DNA from: a virus
IMG/VR virus record: IMGVR_UViG_3300035145_000254
Location: 1 to 22,533 of that record
Direction: 5' to 3' (one strand)
Length of the DNA: 22,533 bases
The stretch's first letter is position 1; every line of letters begins with the position of its first letter. The translations under genes and the position numbers were made by a program. The notes below the pieces were generated by a model. It ran no database searches and had not been told where the DNA came from. It saw nothing but the letters and a program-made list of their open reading frames with translations. Shown in pieces: positions 15,624-20,649 of the stretch.

Positions 15624-16018
15624 TAAGCGCTCTGATAGGCCCTGTAAGCGCGATTCTTGATAAGGTCATACCTGATAAAGACCTTAAAGAGAAGCTCAGT
15701 CACGAGATCGCCACGATGGCTGAGCGTCATGCGCAAGAACAGGTGATGGCGCAGATAGAGGTCAATAAGATTGAAGCAGCTCACAATAGTATGTTTGTTG
15801 CGGGTTGGCGACCTGCCATTGGTTGGATATGCGCTCTGGGGATGGCTGGTAACTTCCTGATCATACCCTTTGTTAATATGGCTCTTGACCTGTTGGAAAC
15901 AGGCGTAGACGTTCCTCTGATCGCGTTGAGCGAGATGATGCCTGTTCTGATGGGGATGCTGGGTTTAGGCGCTATGCGTACCTTTGAGAAGACTAAGGGT
16001 GTCTCACGAGAAAAATAA
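15620..16018 (+). CDS. Holin, three-TM type (GTA-holin-like)
   Basis: 132 residues. The N-terminal helix (ISALIGPVSAILDKVIPDKD) is followed by a charged helix (residues 22-52). A conserved NSMFVAGWRPAIGWICALGM block follows (57-76), where the GWRPAIGW signature at 62-69 is typical of the family I know as Holin_3TM of gene transfer agents. Hydrophobic stretches at about 64-92 and 100-120 can span the membrane. Holins set lysis time by making the inner membrane permeable, so that an endolysin without its own signal reaches the wall. The endolysin downstream has no signal sequence, which fits. Both ends overlap neighbouring frames. Confidence 0.85.
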   Translation: MISALIGPVSAILDKVIPDKDLKEKLSHEIATMAERHAQEQVMAQIEVNKIEAAHNSMFVAGWRPAIGWICALGMAGNFLIIPFVNMALDLLETGVDVPLIALSEMMPVLMGMLGLGAMRTFEKTKGVSREK

Positions 16019-16205
16019 CGTGGTAGACCTGCCGGTCCTGTCGGCTGACAAGCTGGAGGATATGGCGGTTGAGGCTGATGAGCAGCTCTGTCGCTGGATA
16101 GAAACCAAGCTAGTGGCAGGCATCAGTCCCTATACTATTTTGGGAATACTCTCCATAAATCATAGCTGGCTTGCAGGCCAGATAACTGATGAACAAACTG
16201 ACTGA
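15999..16205 (+). CDS. Small unknown protein between holin and endolysin
   Basis: The frame is open from a TTG at 15984 and could begin there, at GTG 15999 (GAGA nine bases upstream) or at GTG 16020. I favour 15999. The 68-residue product has an acidic N-terminal half (NNVVDLPVLSADKLEDMAVE) and a mixed C-terminus (CRWIETKLVAGISPYTILGI, then NHSWLAGQITDEQTD). There is no clear transmembrane segment and no spanin feature. It overlaps the holin end by 20 bases and the endolysin start by 17, so expression is coupled to lysis genes. The role is unknown; a regulator of lysis or a small HTH-like protein are guesses. Confidence 0.6.
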   Translation: MSHEKNNVVDLPVLSADKLEDMAVEADEQLCRWIETKLVAGISPYTILGILSINHSWLAGQITDEQTD

Positions 16206-16599
16206 TCTACTCATAAAGCACGAAGGGCTGCGCCTGAGACCGTACCAATGCACTGCAGGCAAGACCACTATCGGCGTGGGGCGAAATCTCACCGATAATG
16301 GGATTACTGAGAAAGAAGCCCTGATGATGCTCAACCGGGACATCAATGTCTGCATTCAGGAGCTCGGTCAATACGAGTGGTTTGAAAGCCTAGACGGCGC
16401 GAGGCGCGATGCTATTATAGATCTGTACTTCTGCGTCGGCGGCCCTTCCTTCTCGCAATTCCGCAACTTAATTCGGGCAATCTCCACAGGGAATTGGGAG
16501 TCTGCTGGCGCAGAGGTGCTTGACTCCAAATTTGCTAGACAGACCGGCAACCGGGCTGTAGAACTTTCCGAAATGATGCGTACTGGCGAGTACATCTAA
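16189..16599 (+). CDS. Endolysin, GH24 (T4-type) lysozyme
   Basis: 136 residues, close to the shorter phage lysozymes. The active-site region HEGLRLRPYQCTAGKTTIGV gives Glu12, then eight residues, Cys21, then five residues, Thr27. That is the GH24 triad spacing, with Cys in the position where T4 lysozyme has Asp20; Cys is a known natural variant in this family. Downstream features are LNRDINVCIQELGQYEWF, RRDAIIDLYFCVGGPSFSQF and a closing GNRAVELSEMMRTGEY, as in other members. The enzyme cuts peptidoglycan glycan strands. No N-terminal signal or SAR anchor is present, so it should depend on the holin. The start overlaps the previous gene by 17 bases. Confidence 0.92.
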   Translation: MNKLTDLLIKHEGLRLRPYQCTAGKTTIGVGRNLTDNGITEKEALMMLNRDINVCIQELGQYEWFESLDGARRDAIIDLYFCVGGPSFSQFRNLIRAISTGNWESAGAEVLDSKFARQTGNRAVELSEMMRTGEYI

Positions 16600-16623
16600 A
16601 ACTAGCATCCCTACCACAAAGAG

Positions 16624-16667
16624 CGTACAATTCTCCTTCACATTCAATAGGGAGAACGTCATGTACG
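16624..16667 (+). promoter_or_regulatory. Hairpin enclosing ribosome binding site and start codon of the Rad52-type gene
   Basis: Two complementary segments can pair. CGTACA (16624-16629) pairs with TGTACG (16662-16667), and TTCTCC (16631-16636) pairs with GGAGAA (16651-16656). GGAGAA is the Shine-Dalgarno site, and TGTACG includes the T and G of the start codon at 16661-16663. The loop is 14 nt, with a 1 x 5 internal loop between the stems. As mRNA this would hide the initiation site and could act in translational repression, temperature response or autoregulation. It is a pairing seen by eye, not measured. Confidence 0.6.
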
Positions 16668-17419
16668 ACAAACTCAGACTGCCTCTGAAAATCAGTGAGG
16701 TGGAATTTAGGCAAGGCCGAACTTTCGGCAACAAGATAAGCTACTTGGCTTACAAGGATGCTCGGGTTGATCAGAGCCGTCTGGACGCAGTAGTTGGTCC
16801 GGGTTACTGGCAGCGAAAGCATGAGGTCATTGATGGCAACCTGTACTGCTCCGTAGGCATTTACAACCCAGAGATCAAGGAATGGGTGTGGGTGCAGGAT
16901 GTCGGAACACCATCCAATTTTGAGCCCGAGAAGGGCGCAGCGTCTGATGCGTTCAAGCGGGCTTGCTTCAATCTCGGCATAGGCCGAGAACTGTACGACT
17001 ATCCCAATATCGTTATTGAGCTAAAGAAGGGCGAAGACCCCAAGTATCTGAAGTTACGCTGGGAAGGCTTGACCGATGAGAAGGGTGTCGTGGAGCTTCG
17101 TGCCTACAGCGGCAACGAGCTTCGGTACAGCCATACCCGTGACGAGGGTTGGAAGCTCGATCAATTCATGCAGGAAAACACTCAGGCGATCCTGAACAAT
17201 CACGGGTTGATTCAGGACGTTAAAGAGGCGATTGATAGGTACTCCAGAGAAGAGAACCTTGAAGAGCTATACGCCGTTGCTGAGTTGTGGTTTGGATTAC
17301 CGCAGGACGATCAGCAATTGCTTTTTAGGGCTCCATCGAAAGGTGGGCCATTCACCACAGCCGAGAGAAAGGTAATCAAGGAGAAGTTTGTCTCGGCGTT
17401 AAATCAGGAGAGTTACTAA
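16661..17419 (+). CDS. Rad52-type single-strand annealing protein
   Basis: 252 residues. The first 115 form the Rad52/Rad22 core: SYLAYKDARVDQSRLDAVVG (28-47), GYWQRKHEVIDGNLYCSVGI (48-67), then VGTPSNFEPEKGAASDAFKR (81-100) and ACFNLGIGRELY (101-112). Phage homologues bind single-stranded DNA and anneal complementary strands in recombination-dependent replication and repair. The C-terminal half is helical and more variable, as in other members. It opens the recombination cluster after a 61-base gap following the endolysin. TAATG couples it to the next gene, whose product has an SSB-like tip, which supports a shared job on single-stranded DNA. The start follows GGAGAA with four bases spacing to the ATG, inside a possible hairpin. 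Confidence 0.9.
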   Translation: MYDKLRLPLKISEVEFRQGRTFGNKISYLAYKDARVDQSRLDAVVGPGYWQRKHEVIDGNLYCSVGIYNPEIKEWVWVQDVGTPSNFEPEKGAASDAFKRACFNLGIGRELYDYPNIVIELKKGEDPKYLKLRWEGLTDEKGVVELRAYSGNELRYSHTRDEGWKLDQFMQENTQAILNNHGLIQDVKEAIDRYSREENLEELYAVAELWFGLPQDDQQLLFRAPSKGGPFTTAERKVIKEKFVSALNQESY

Positions 17420-17664
17420 TGAGTTACGATAAAACCAATCGCGGAGCGGTCTGGAAGAATCAGAAGAGGACCACAGACAAGCACCCGCACTTCACCGGGA
17501 ACTGTGATATTGATGGCGAGGAGTATTTCATCAATGTCTGGAAGAATGACGTTTCCGACAACCCCAAGAAGCCACTGCTGAGCTTCTCCTTCAAGAAGAA
17601 GGATGAAAAGCCAGCCGCACCAGCTCAAACCTTAGACGTTGACTTAGAGGATGTACCGTTTTGA
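17419..17664 (+). CDS. Candidate single-stranded DNA-binding protein with SSB-like acidic tip
   Basis: 81 residues beginning at TAATG with the Rad52-type gene. Residues 1-56 form a compact basic/aromatic domain (NRGAVWKNQKRTTDKHPHFT, then DIDGEEYFINVWKN and LLSFSFKKKD), which could be a small OB-like beta barrel. Then comes a Lys/Pro/Ala linker and a final DVDLEDVPF. That ending is nearly the bacterial SSB tip, DDDIPF, which recruits replication and repair proteins. Similar small phage proteins with HP-FTG segments are common and usually unnamed. Binding to single-stranded DNA is therefore inferred from the tip, the basic domain and the annealing-protein neighbour; no known SSB fold was confirmed. 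Confidence 0.7.
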   Translation: MSYDKTNRGAVWKNQKRTTDKHPHFTGNCDIDGEEYFINVWKNDVSDNPKKPLLSFSFKKKDEKPAAPAQTLDVDLEDVPF

Positions 17665-17891
17665 GACTCAAGAAAATCAAGAAGCCGGCCCAATCATTCA
17701 GGCCGCGGTCTAAGGAACTACAGGCATTCCTTGAGCTCAAGAAGGGCAGCGATGAGTGTCTGTTCTTCTCTGATGAGGATGATATGCGCCGGACGCTCAC
17801 GAATCTCTGCAGCTTCTGCCGGAGGCATGAGTCTGACTTCAGGCCAACCAGCCGGAGCCTAGAAGATGGCTGGGCTATCTGGAAAACCTAG
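17661..17891 (+). CDS. Small unknown protein, possible DNA-binding domain
   Basis: A 76-residue frame beginning at TTG 17661, which shares TTGA with the previous stop, with AGAGG (17646-17650) as ribosome site. The N-terminus is Lys/Arg-rich (LKKIKKPAQSFRPRSKELQA). The end carries CSFCRRHESDFRPTSRSLED and GWAIWK, a layout of helix, basic turn and beta hairpin seen in short phage proteins of unknown role. One CxxC is present, not enough for a zinc site on its own. It lies between two genes of the recombination cluster. Direct evidence for function is absent. The non-ATG start lowers certainty about its first residues. Confidence 0.6.
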   Translation: MRLKKIKKPAQSFRPRSKELQAFLELKKGSDECLFFSDEDDMRRTLTNLCSFCRRHESDFRPTSRSLEDGWAIWKT

Positions 17892-18087
17892 ACAGATGGC
17901 GGCATACATTATGTCGCTAGACACCAAAGAAGAGCGCCGGGAGGCTCTGGACAATGTGCCGGAGCGCTTCCGCTCGCTCGTTAAAACTCATGTGGAGATC
18001 AGTTATGAGCGCAGAAAGCTGGCAAGAATTCGAGCAGCTGACAAAAGACTACGCGAAAGCGGAGGCCAATCGGGCTTATTTGATTGA
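17866..18087 (+). CDS. Small conserved phage protein with MAAYIMSL motif
   Basis: 73 residues. Residues 11-45 read MAAYIMSLDTKEERREALDN, then VPERFRSLVKTHVE, a pattern I associate with short phage proteins near recombination genes, described without function. The remainder is basic and helical (YERRKLARIRAADKRLRESG). Start options are ATG 17866, overlapping the previous frame by 26 bases, and ATG 17896, directly at the motif, just after that stop. I list the longer one. The 3' part overlaps the next gene by 83 bases in another frame, an unusually long overlap, so one of the two may start later than annotated or both frames are used. Confidence 0.6.
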   Translation: MAGLSGKPRQMAAYIMSLDTKEERREALDNVPERFRSLVKTHVEISYERRKLARIRAADKRLRESGGQSGLFD

Positions 18088-18331
18088 ATTCAGAAAGTCT
18101 AAAAAAGCAATCCTAATGGCCGATGCAGAGGCTAAGGAGCCGGGGTTAGCCATTGCCAAACAAGAGCGAGAGGCTTACTCTCATCCTGAGTACCAACAAT
18201 TACTAGAGGGCATCAAGGAGGCCGTGGAGCAGGCCACTGCATTACGGTTCCAGATTGAGGTCCGAAAGATGAGGTTCGAATCATGGCGGAGCAAGCAGGC
18301 AACGAGCAGGGCGGAAATGTCGTTGAGATGA
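18005..18331 (+). CDS. Helical conserved phage protein of recombination cluster
   Basis: I placed the start at ATG 18005 because GGAGA (17994-17998) lies six bases upstream. The frame is open from an ATG at 17954, but that extension (CRSASARSLKLMW) is a poor N-terminus. The 108-residue product is almost entirely helical: AESWQEFEQLTKDYAKAEAN at the start, a short SKKAILMADAEAKEPG turn, then a helix ending in RKMRFESWRSKQATSRAEM. Proteins ending in the same FESWR-x-x-QA-x-RAEM pattern occur close to annealing proteins and exonucleases in other phages, as I recall. Function is unknown. A coiled-coil cofactor for recombination is a reasonable guess. Confidence 0.7.
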   Translation: MSAESWQEFEQLTKDYAKAEANRAYLIEFRKSKKAILMADAEAKEPGLAIAKQEREAYSHPEYQQLLEGIKEAVEQATALRFQIEVRKMRFESWRSKQATSRAEMSLR

Positions 18332-18531
18332 GCTACGTTATCCAGCGGGAGATCAAGGAGATCATCGCGCGGAACGGGCTTATGAATAAGAAATCAAGCA
18401 TCGAGATGCTTCACTTTTACAGCAAGCGTATGAAGCCGCAGGCCGCAAAGCGGGCTCTGTGGACGATACAGTGCCTAAAATACAACTTAGCGTGGGATGT
18501 GAGACCGAATGAAAATAGCCTCTTCAGATAG
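18328..18531 (+). CDS. Small unknown helical protein
   Basis: The frame is open from ATG 18283 (82 residues) and contains ATG 18328, which shares ATGA with the previous stop. I favour 18328, giving 67 residues, because short overlaps are the rule in this cluster, although GAGG nine bases before 18283 makes the longer form possible. The product reads MSYVIQREIKEIIARNGLMN, then KKSSIEMLHFYSKRMKPQAA, ending in CLKYNLAWDVRPNENSLF. It is basic and helical, possibly a compact DNA-binding fold. No family is recognised. It overlaps the nuclease gene by 23 bases, so it is probably expressed with it. Confidence 0.6.
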   Translation: MSYVIQREIKEIIARNGLMNKKSSIEMLHFYSKRMKPQAAKRALWTIQCLKYNLAWDVRPNENSLFR

Positions 18532-18925
18532 GTGGTTCAGTAAGTGTGTGAGAGAGCGCAGCAACTGGACCTGTGAACATTGCGGGAAAGTGTATCCGCA
18601 GAACTCCCAGGGGCTCCACTGCAGTCATTACTTCGGGCGCAGGAACAAGTCCCTACGGTGGGATCCAGACAACGCATTCGCGCATTGTTTCGGCTGCCAC
18701 CAGAAGCTCGGGAGCAACCCGCACGACTTTCAGCGCTGGGCAGAGGAACGTCTGGGCTCCGGGACCGTAGAGATCCTGAACGAGAAGCGGAATGACCTGA
18801 ACTTGGCGAAGAGCCTCCACAAAGCGGAGAAGGAGATCGCCGCGCACTACAAGCTGGAGTATGAGACCATGCTTTCCCGCCGGGCTGCAGGTGAGTCTGG
18901 CCGACTAGAATTCACAGGATTTTGA
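18509..18925 (+). CDS. HNH-type nuclease, NinG/Rap-like
   Basis: 138 residues. Two Cys pairs lie around a histidine-rich core: C22-x2-C25 (CEHC), H37-C-S-H40 in GLHCSHYFGRRNKSLRWDPD, N55 and C60-x2-C63 (HCFGCH). This arrangement of paired Cys around an H-x2-H core and a D-P-D-N-x-x-x-x-C segment resembles lambda NinG, also called Rap, a Holliday-junction endonuclease, and HNH zinc nucleases in general. A long charged helix follows (EKRNDLNLAKSLHKAEKEIA). Its place behind the annealing protein and SSB-like gene fits recombination-intermediate resolution. The exact substrate cannot be read from sequence; a homing or packaging HNH is the main alternative but less likely here. Confidence 0.8.
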   Translation: MKIASSDRWFSKCVRERSNWTCEHCGKVYPQNSQGLHCSHYFGRRNKSLRWDPDNAFAHCFGCHQKLGSNPHDFQRWAEERLGSGTVEILNEKRNDLNLAKSLHKAEKEIAAHYKLEYETMLSRRAAGESGRLEFTGF

Positions 18926-18926
18926 G

Positions 18927-19133
18927 ATGAAATTAGAAGAGATTACCTTCAACATCATGACCCCGGACGAGCTGAACGAGTGGTTCATGAAGAGCCACAG
19001 CAGGTTCTCCGGGAAGGATCATGACGCGATCAACACAATGAACTTCTTCCTGAAGATGATTGAGGATTGGTTTGAGGAGAATGACCAGTACATCGACAGC
19101 TACGAAGAGTACGTCACAAGGGAATTGCATTGA
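18927..19133 (+). CDS. Small acidic unknown protein
   Basis: 68 residues starting one base after the nuclease stop, with a weak AGGA site upstream. The product is strongly acidic (KLEEITFNIMTPDELNEWFM, then a FFLKMIEDWFEENDQYIDSY segment) and aromatic-rich in its C-terminal half. No motif is recognised. Acidic small early proteins in phages often bind host enzymes or mimic DNA, but there is no specific evidence here. It is the last gene before the long non-coding block and may share a transcript with it. Confidence 0.6.
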   Translation: MKLEEITFNIMTPDELNEWFMKSHSRFSGKDHDAINTMNFFLKMIEDWFEENDQYIDSYEEYVTRELH

Positions 19134-19146
19134 TTCCGGTTTGGAA

Positions 19147-19587
19147 TTAGGATTGGGAAGTCGGTCCGAGTGACAAGCTCAGCGAGCCGACAGATGGGAA
19201 TCAAGGGAGAAAGAAGCTGTCAGCGCCCGACTTGGGTAGTATTGTAGCACTTTCTCTCCTCTTCTCAATGAAAATGGCAGGCATATGCGTTGGTCAGCCC
19301 GTGGGCTTCTCCCGGCATATAAAATCTGAGGGACACTGAGAAAGTCCTGTCAATAGCGTTATGAGTGGCCAGATACGCGCTCCGATTGGGCAACCTTCGG
19401 CAGTACGCACATCTGGCGCGGTAGAACGCTCTCAGGCGGCGCGTACGGGCCGTAATCTACCGAGAAGGGTGTACCTACCTATGGCCCTTCCCCTGTCTTC
19501 GATGGCGACTGACGGCGGCATATCACTAAACCGGGGCTTCGGTCCCGGCTAGGGTGAGTATTGCCCTGTAATATCTCCGGCTCCTAA
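19147..19587 (+). ncRNA. Candidate large structured (ornate) RNA
   Basis: This 477-base gap (19134-19610) has no convincing gene but many nested complementary stems. Ends: TTAGGA 19147-19152 with TCCTAA 19582-19587, plus three pairs inside. Others: 19160-19164/19187-19191 (GTCGG/CCGAC); a 9-bp stem 19205-19213/19250-19258; 19262-19267/19337-19342; 19283-19288/19315-19320; 19296-19299/19304-19307; 19355-19360/19425-19430 around 19368-19374/19411-19417 (GCCAGAT/ATCTGGC), leading to CCGA/TCGG capped by GG-GCAA-CC, a GNRA loop; 19464-19469/19485-19490; and CCGGGGC-TTCG-GTCCCGG at 19531-19548. CGGTAG 19419-19424 with CTACCG 19457-19462 would form a pseudoknot. It lacks tRNA, tmRNA, RNase P or group I intron signatures. 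Strand is assumed from the genes. Size and phage context recall GOLLD or ROOL, but no match was shown. Confidence 0.6.
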
Positions 19588-19610
19588 CAGCAGCATAACA
19601 AGGAATATGT

Positions 19611-19766
19611 ATGAATGAACTTGAAAACAAATCCTGCCACTGTGGAAAAGTAGCGGTGCAGGTCATTGGATATGACGATAAAGACCAGCCATTCAGGCAG
19701 GGTTGGTACTGCCCTGGATGCCGCGGATTCGACAAGGCAATTGGCCGGGAACGGGTTGTGAAATAA
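19611..19766 (+). CDS. 51-residue zinc-ribbon-like protein
   Basis: A short frame with AAGGAA (19600-19605) five bases before the ATG. Cys9-His-Cys11 (KSCHCGKVAV) and Cys34-Pro-Gly-Cys37 (WYCPGCRGF) form two metal-binding knuckles about 22 residues apart, as in small zinc ribbons. The rest is charged (IGRERVVK at the end). Small zinc-ribbon proteins are frequent in phage early regions and may bind nucleic acid or host RNA polymerase. It directly follows the candidate structured RNA, so that RNA could also be its long leader. A promoter lies 25 bases downstream. Confidence 0.7.
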   Translation: MNELENKSCHCGKVAVQVIGYDDKDQPFRQGWYCPGCRGFDKAIGRERVVK

Positions 19767-19790
19767 TTTATAAAAATGTGTGAAAAGTGC

Positions 19791-19818
19791 TTGACTCCAT
19801 ATGTGGCTCGCGTAGAAT
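19791..19818 (+). promoter_or_regulatory. Sigma70-like promoter for the small-gene block
   Basis: TTGACT (19791-19796) and TAGAAT (19813-19818) are separated by 16 bases, close to consensus TTGACA-17-TATAAT. The preceding 25 bases are AT-rich (TAATTTATAAAAATG), like an UP element. Transcription would start near 19825 and read the gene at 19866. ATGTGT just upstream also occurs in the operator-like repeats at 20555 and 20576, so a shared regulator is possible. This is the best promoter in the window by eye. Confidence 0.65.
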
Positions 19819-19865
19819 CCAAATTGTGGGGAGGCGATGGGCCGAACCAAACCGGAGAAAAACGA

Positions 19866-20204
19866 ATGAACCAAGTCAAATTCGGAATCAGATTTACTGT
19901 TAACCACTATGCTTATAGCGAGCTGTCAAATTTCATCGAGTGTACTGACAACCTTGATGGCGAGCAGAATCTGTCACAGCGATACATCGACTTTCTGGAA
20001 GGTCTATTGTCCAAGAAGGTTAAGCCTTCAACTCTGGTTGATGTAGATGTCCTGCAAGTCTTTGCTAGCGACTTGGACAACCGGGCTCACATCGACTTTT
20101 TAGAAGGTCACTGGGACGATGATCCCGATATCGTAAAAGGCGGCGAGATGTTCTACGGCAGGTACAACAAACTCAAGCAAATTCACGGCGAGATACTGGC
20201 ATAG
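19866..20204 (+). CDS. Unknown early protein
   Basis: I placed the start at ATG 19866, with GGAG (19854-19857) eight bases upstream, because the open frame before it covers the promoter. The 112-residue product starts MNQVKFGIRFTVNHYAYSEL, then SNFIECTDNLDGEQNLSQRY and a long acidic C-terminal part with DFLEGLLSKK and HIDFLEGHWDDDPDIVKGGE. DFLEG occurs twice, which suggests internal duplication. There is no known motif. It is the first gene after the sigma70-like promoter and carries the ACCAAACCGGAGAAA leader shared with the two genes that follow. Early regulatory or host-interaction roles are possible but not shown. Confidence 0.7.
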   Translation: MNQVKFGIRFTVNHYAYSELSNFIECTDNLDGEQNLSQRYIDFLEGLLSKKVKPSTLVDVDVLQVFASDLDNRAHIDFLEGHWDDDPDIVKGGEMFYGRYNKLKQIHGEILA

Positions 20205-20223
20205 CCAGAGACTCGCAACCGAA

Positions 20224-20251
20224 ACCAGACCCGCTTAATTGCGGGTTTGGT
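20224..20251 (+). repeat. Hairpin copy 1 (CCCGC TTAATT GCGGG)
   Basis: An 11-bp stem from 20224-20234 with 20241-20251 (one G-T pair) and a six-base loop TTAATT. The core is the same AACCCGC-type hairpin found at 20596 and 22065, with TTT after the G run. It resembles an intrinsic terminator with a very short U tract, so it may act as an attenuator or RNA-processing site between two genes. It lies 30 bases before the next ribosome site. Confidence 0.75.
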
Positions 20252-20256
20252 GGTAG

Positions 20257-20275
20257 AAACACACCAAAACCGGAG
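20257..20275 (+). repeat. Leader repeat AAACACACCAAAACCGGAG, copy 1
   Basis: This 19-base stretch includes the GGAG ribosome binding site of the gene starting at 20282 and occurs again, base for base, at 20625-20643 before the ParB-like gene. A shorter variant lies at 19846-19860. Such exact sharing of an upstream leader points to common control of translation or to duplicated expression cassettes. Confidence 0.85.
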
Positions 20276-20281
20276 AAAGAA

Positions 20282-20536
20282 ATGACAGATATTGACCAAA
20301 TCATTGACCTGGACCAGCAGATCGCTGAACTCAAGGCTCAGCAGCAAACCCTGATCGCCAGCTACAAGAAGGCAGGCGCAGGCAAGTATCAAGGCAAGCG
20401 CGGAGTCCTGACCATCTCTGTGGCAGAGCGCAAGACGCTTGATATGAAGGCCGTAAGAGCCAAGCTGTCACCGCAGTTTATAACTGCCCACACCAAGCTG
20501 CAGGAAGTCATCAGCGCTCGCATCACCAAGAGCTAG
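20282..20536 (+). CDS. Small conserved phage protein, helical N-terminus
   Basis: 84 residues. The first 30 form a coiled-coil-like helix (DIDQIIDLDQQIAELKAQQQ), then KYQGKRGVLTISVAERKTLD as a beta segment, then MKAVRAKLSPQFITAHTKLQ and EVISARIT. This helix-strand-helix-strand layout with an AHTK segment occurs in many phage early-region proteins, as I recall, without assigned function; a distant Gp157-like relation is possible. The ribosome site GGAG comes from the shared leader. It is flanked on both sides by hairpin/leader cassettes, making it an independently controlled unit. Confidence 0.7.
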   Translation: MTDIDQIIDLDQQIAELKAQQQTLIASYKKAGAGKYQGKRGVLTISVAERKTLDMKAVRAKLSPQFITAHTKLQEVISARITKS

Positions 20537-20555
20537 GGGCATCCCGCAATCAAAA

Positions 20556-20590
20556 TGTGTATATACACAAGACCAATGTGTAAATGCACA
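20556..20590 (+). promoter_or_regulatory. Two operator-like palindromes, 21 bases apart
   Basis: TGTGTATATACACA (20556-20569) is a perfect 14-base palindrome. TGTGTAAATGCACA (20577-20590) is an imperfect one with the same TGTG and CACA arms. Starts are 21 bases apart, two helical turns, as expected for two dimers on one face of DNA. They lie before the ParB-like gene, and ATGTGT recurs beside the 19791 promoter. No repressor gene is identified. Confidence 0.6.
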
Positions 20591-20595
20591 CCACC

Positions 20596-20615
20596 AACCC
20601 GCTTAACTGCGGGTT
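20596..20615 (+). repeat. Hairpin copy 2 (AACCCGC TTAACT GCGGGTT)
   Basis: A 7-bp perfect stem with a TTAACT loop. Bases 20596-20617 are identical to 22065-22086. Outer segments TGCAC (20585-20589) and GTGCA (20621-20625) can extend the stem and overlap the second operator-like palindrome, so DNA-level and RNA-level control may compete here. Confidence 0.75.
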
Positions 20616-20624
20616 TCTGGGTGC

Positions 20625-20643
20625 AAACACACCAAAACCGGAG
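20625..20643 (+). repeat. Leader repeat AAACACACCAAAACCGGAG, copy 2
   Basis: Identical over 19 bases to 20257-20275. It supplies the GGAGG ribosome binding site of the ParB-like gene starting at 20650. Confidence 0.85.
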
Positions 20644-20649
20644 GAAGGT

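Noticed and set aside
16520-16541. TTGACT as a -35 box in the endolysin gene
   Set aside because: No acceptable -10 box at 16-18 bases; the only TAGACA is 10 bases away.
19331-19354. RNase P-like GAGAAAGTCCTG segment
   Set aside because: It only loosely resembles the conserved GAGGAAAGTCC; the other RNase P conserved regions are missing.
19361-19552. 63-codon + strand frame inside the structured block
   Set aside because: It covers several complementary stems, has no ribosome site and its predicted peptide shows no domain-like pattern, so it is probably accidental.
19776-19865. N-terminal extension of the gene at 19866
   Set aside because: It would start upstream of the transcription start predicted from the 19791 promoter and has no ribosome site.
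19526-19907. Two - strand frames of 107 and 117 codons
   Set aside because: They lie opposite the structured block, a zinc-ribbon gene and a sigma70-like promoter; no other gene is on the - strand and the peptides look random.
20584-20649. N-terminal extension of the ParB-like gene (NPLNCGF peptide)
   Set aside because: It is translation of the hairpin and leader. The same NPLNCGF peptide appears from the hairpin at 22065, and the good ribosome site belongs to ATG 20650.
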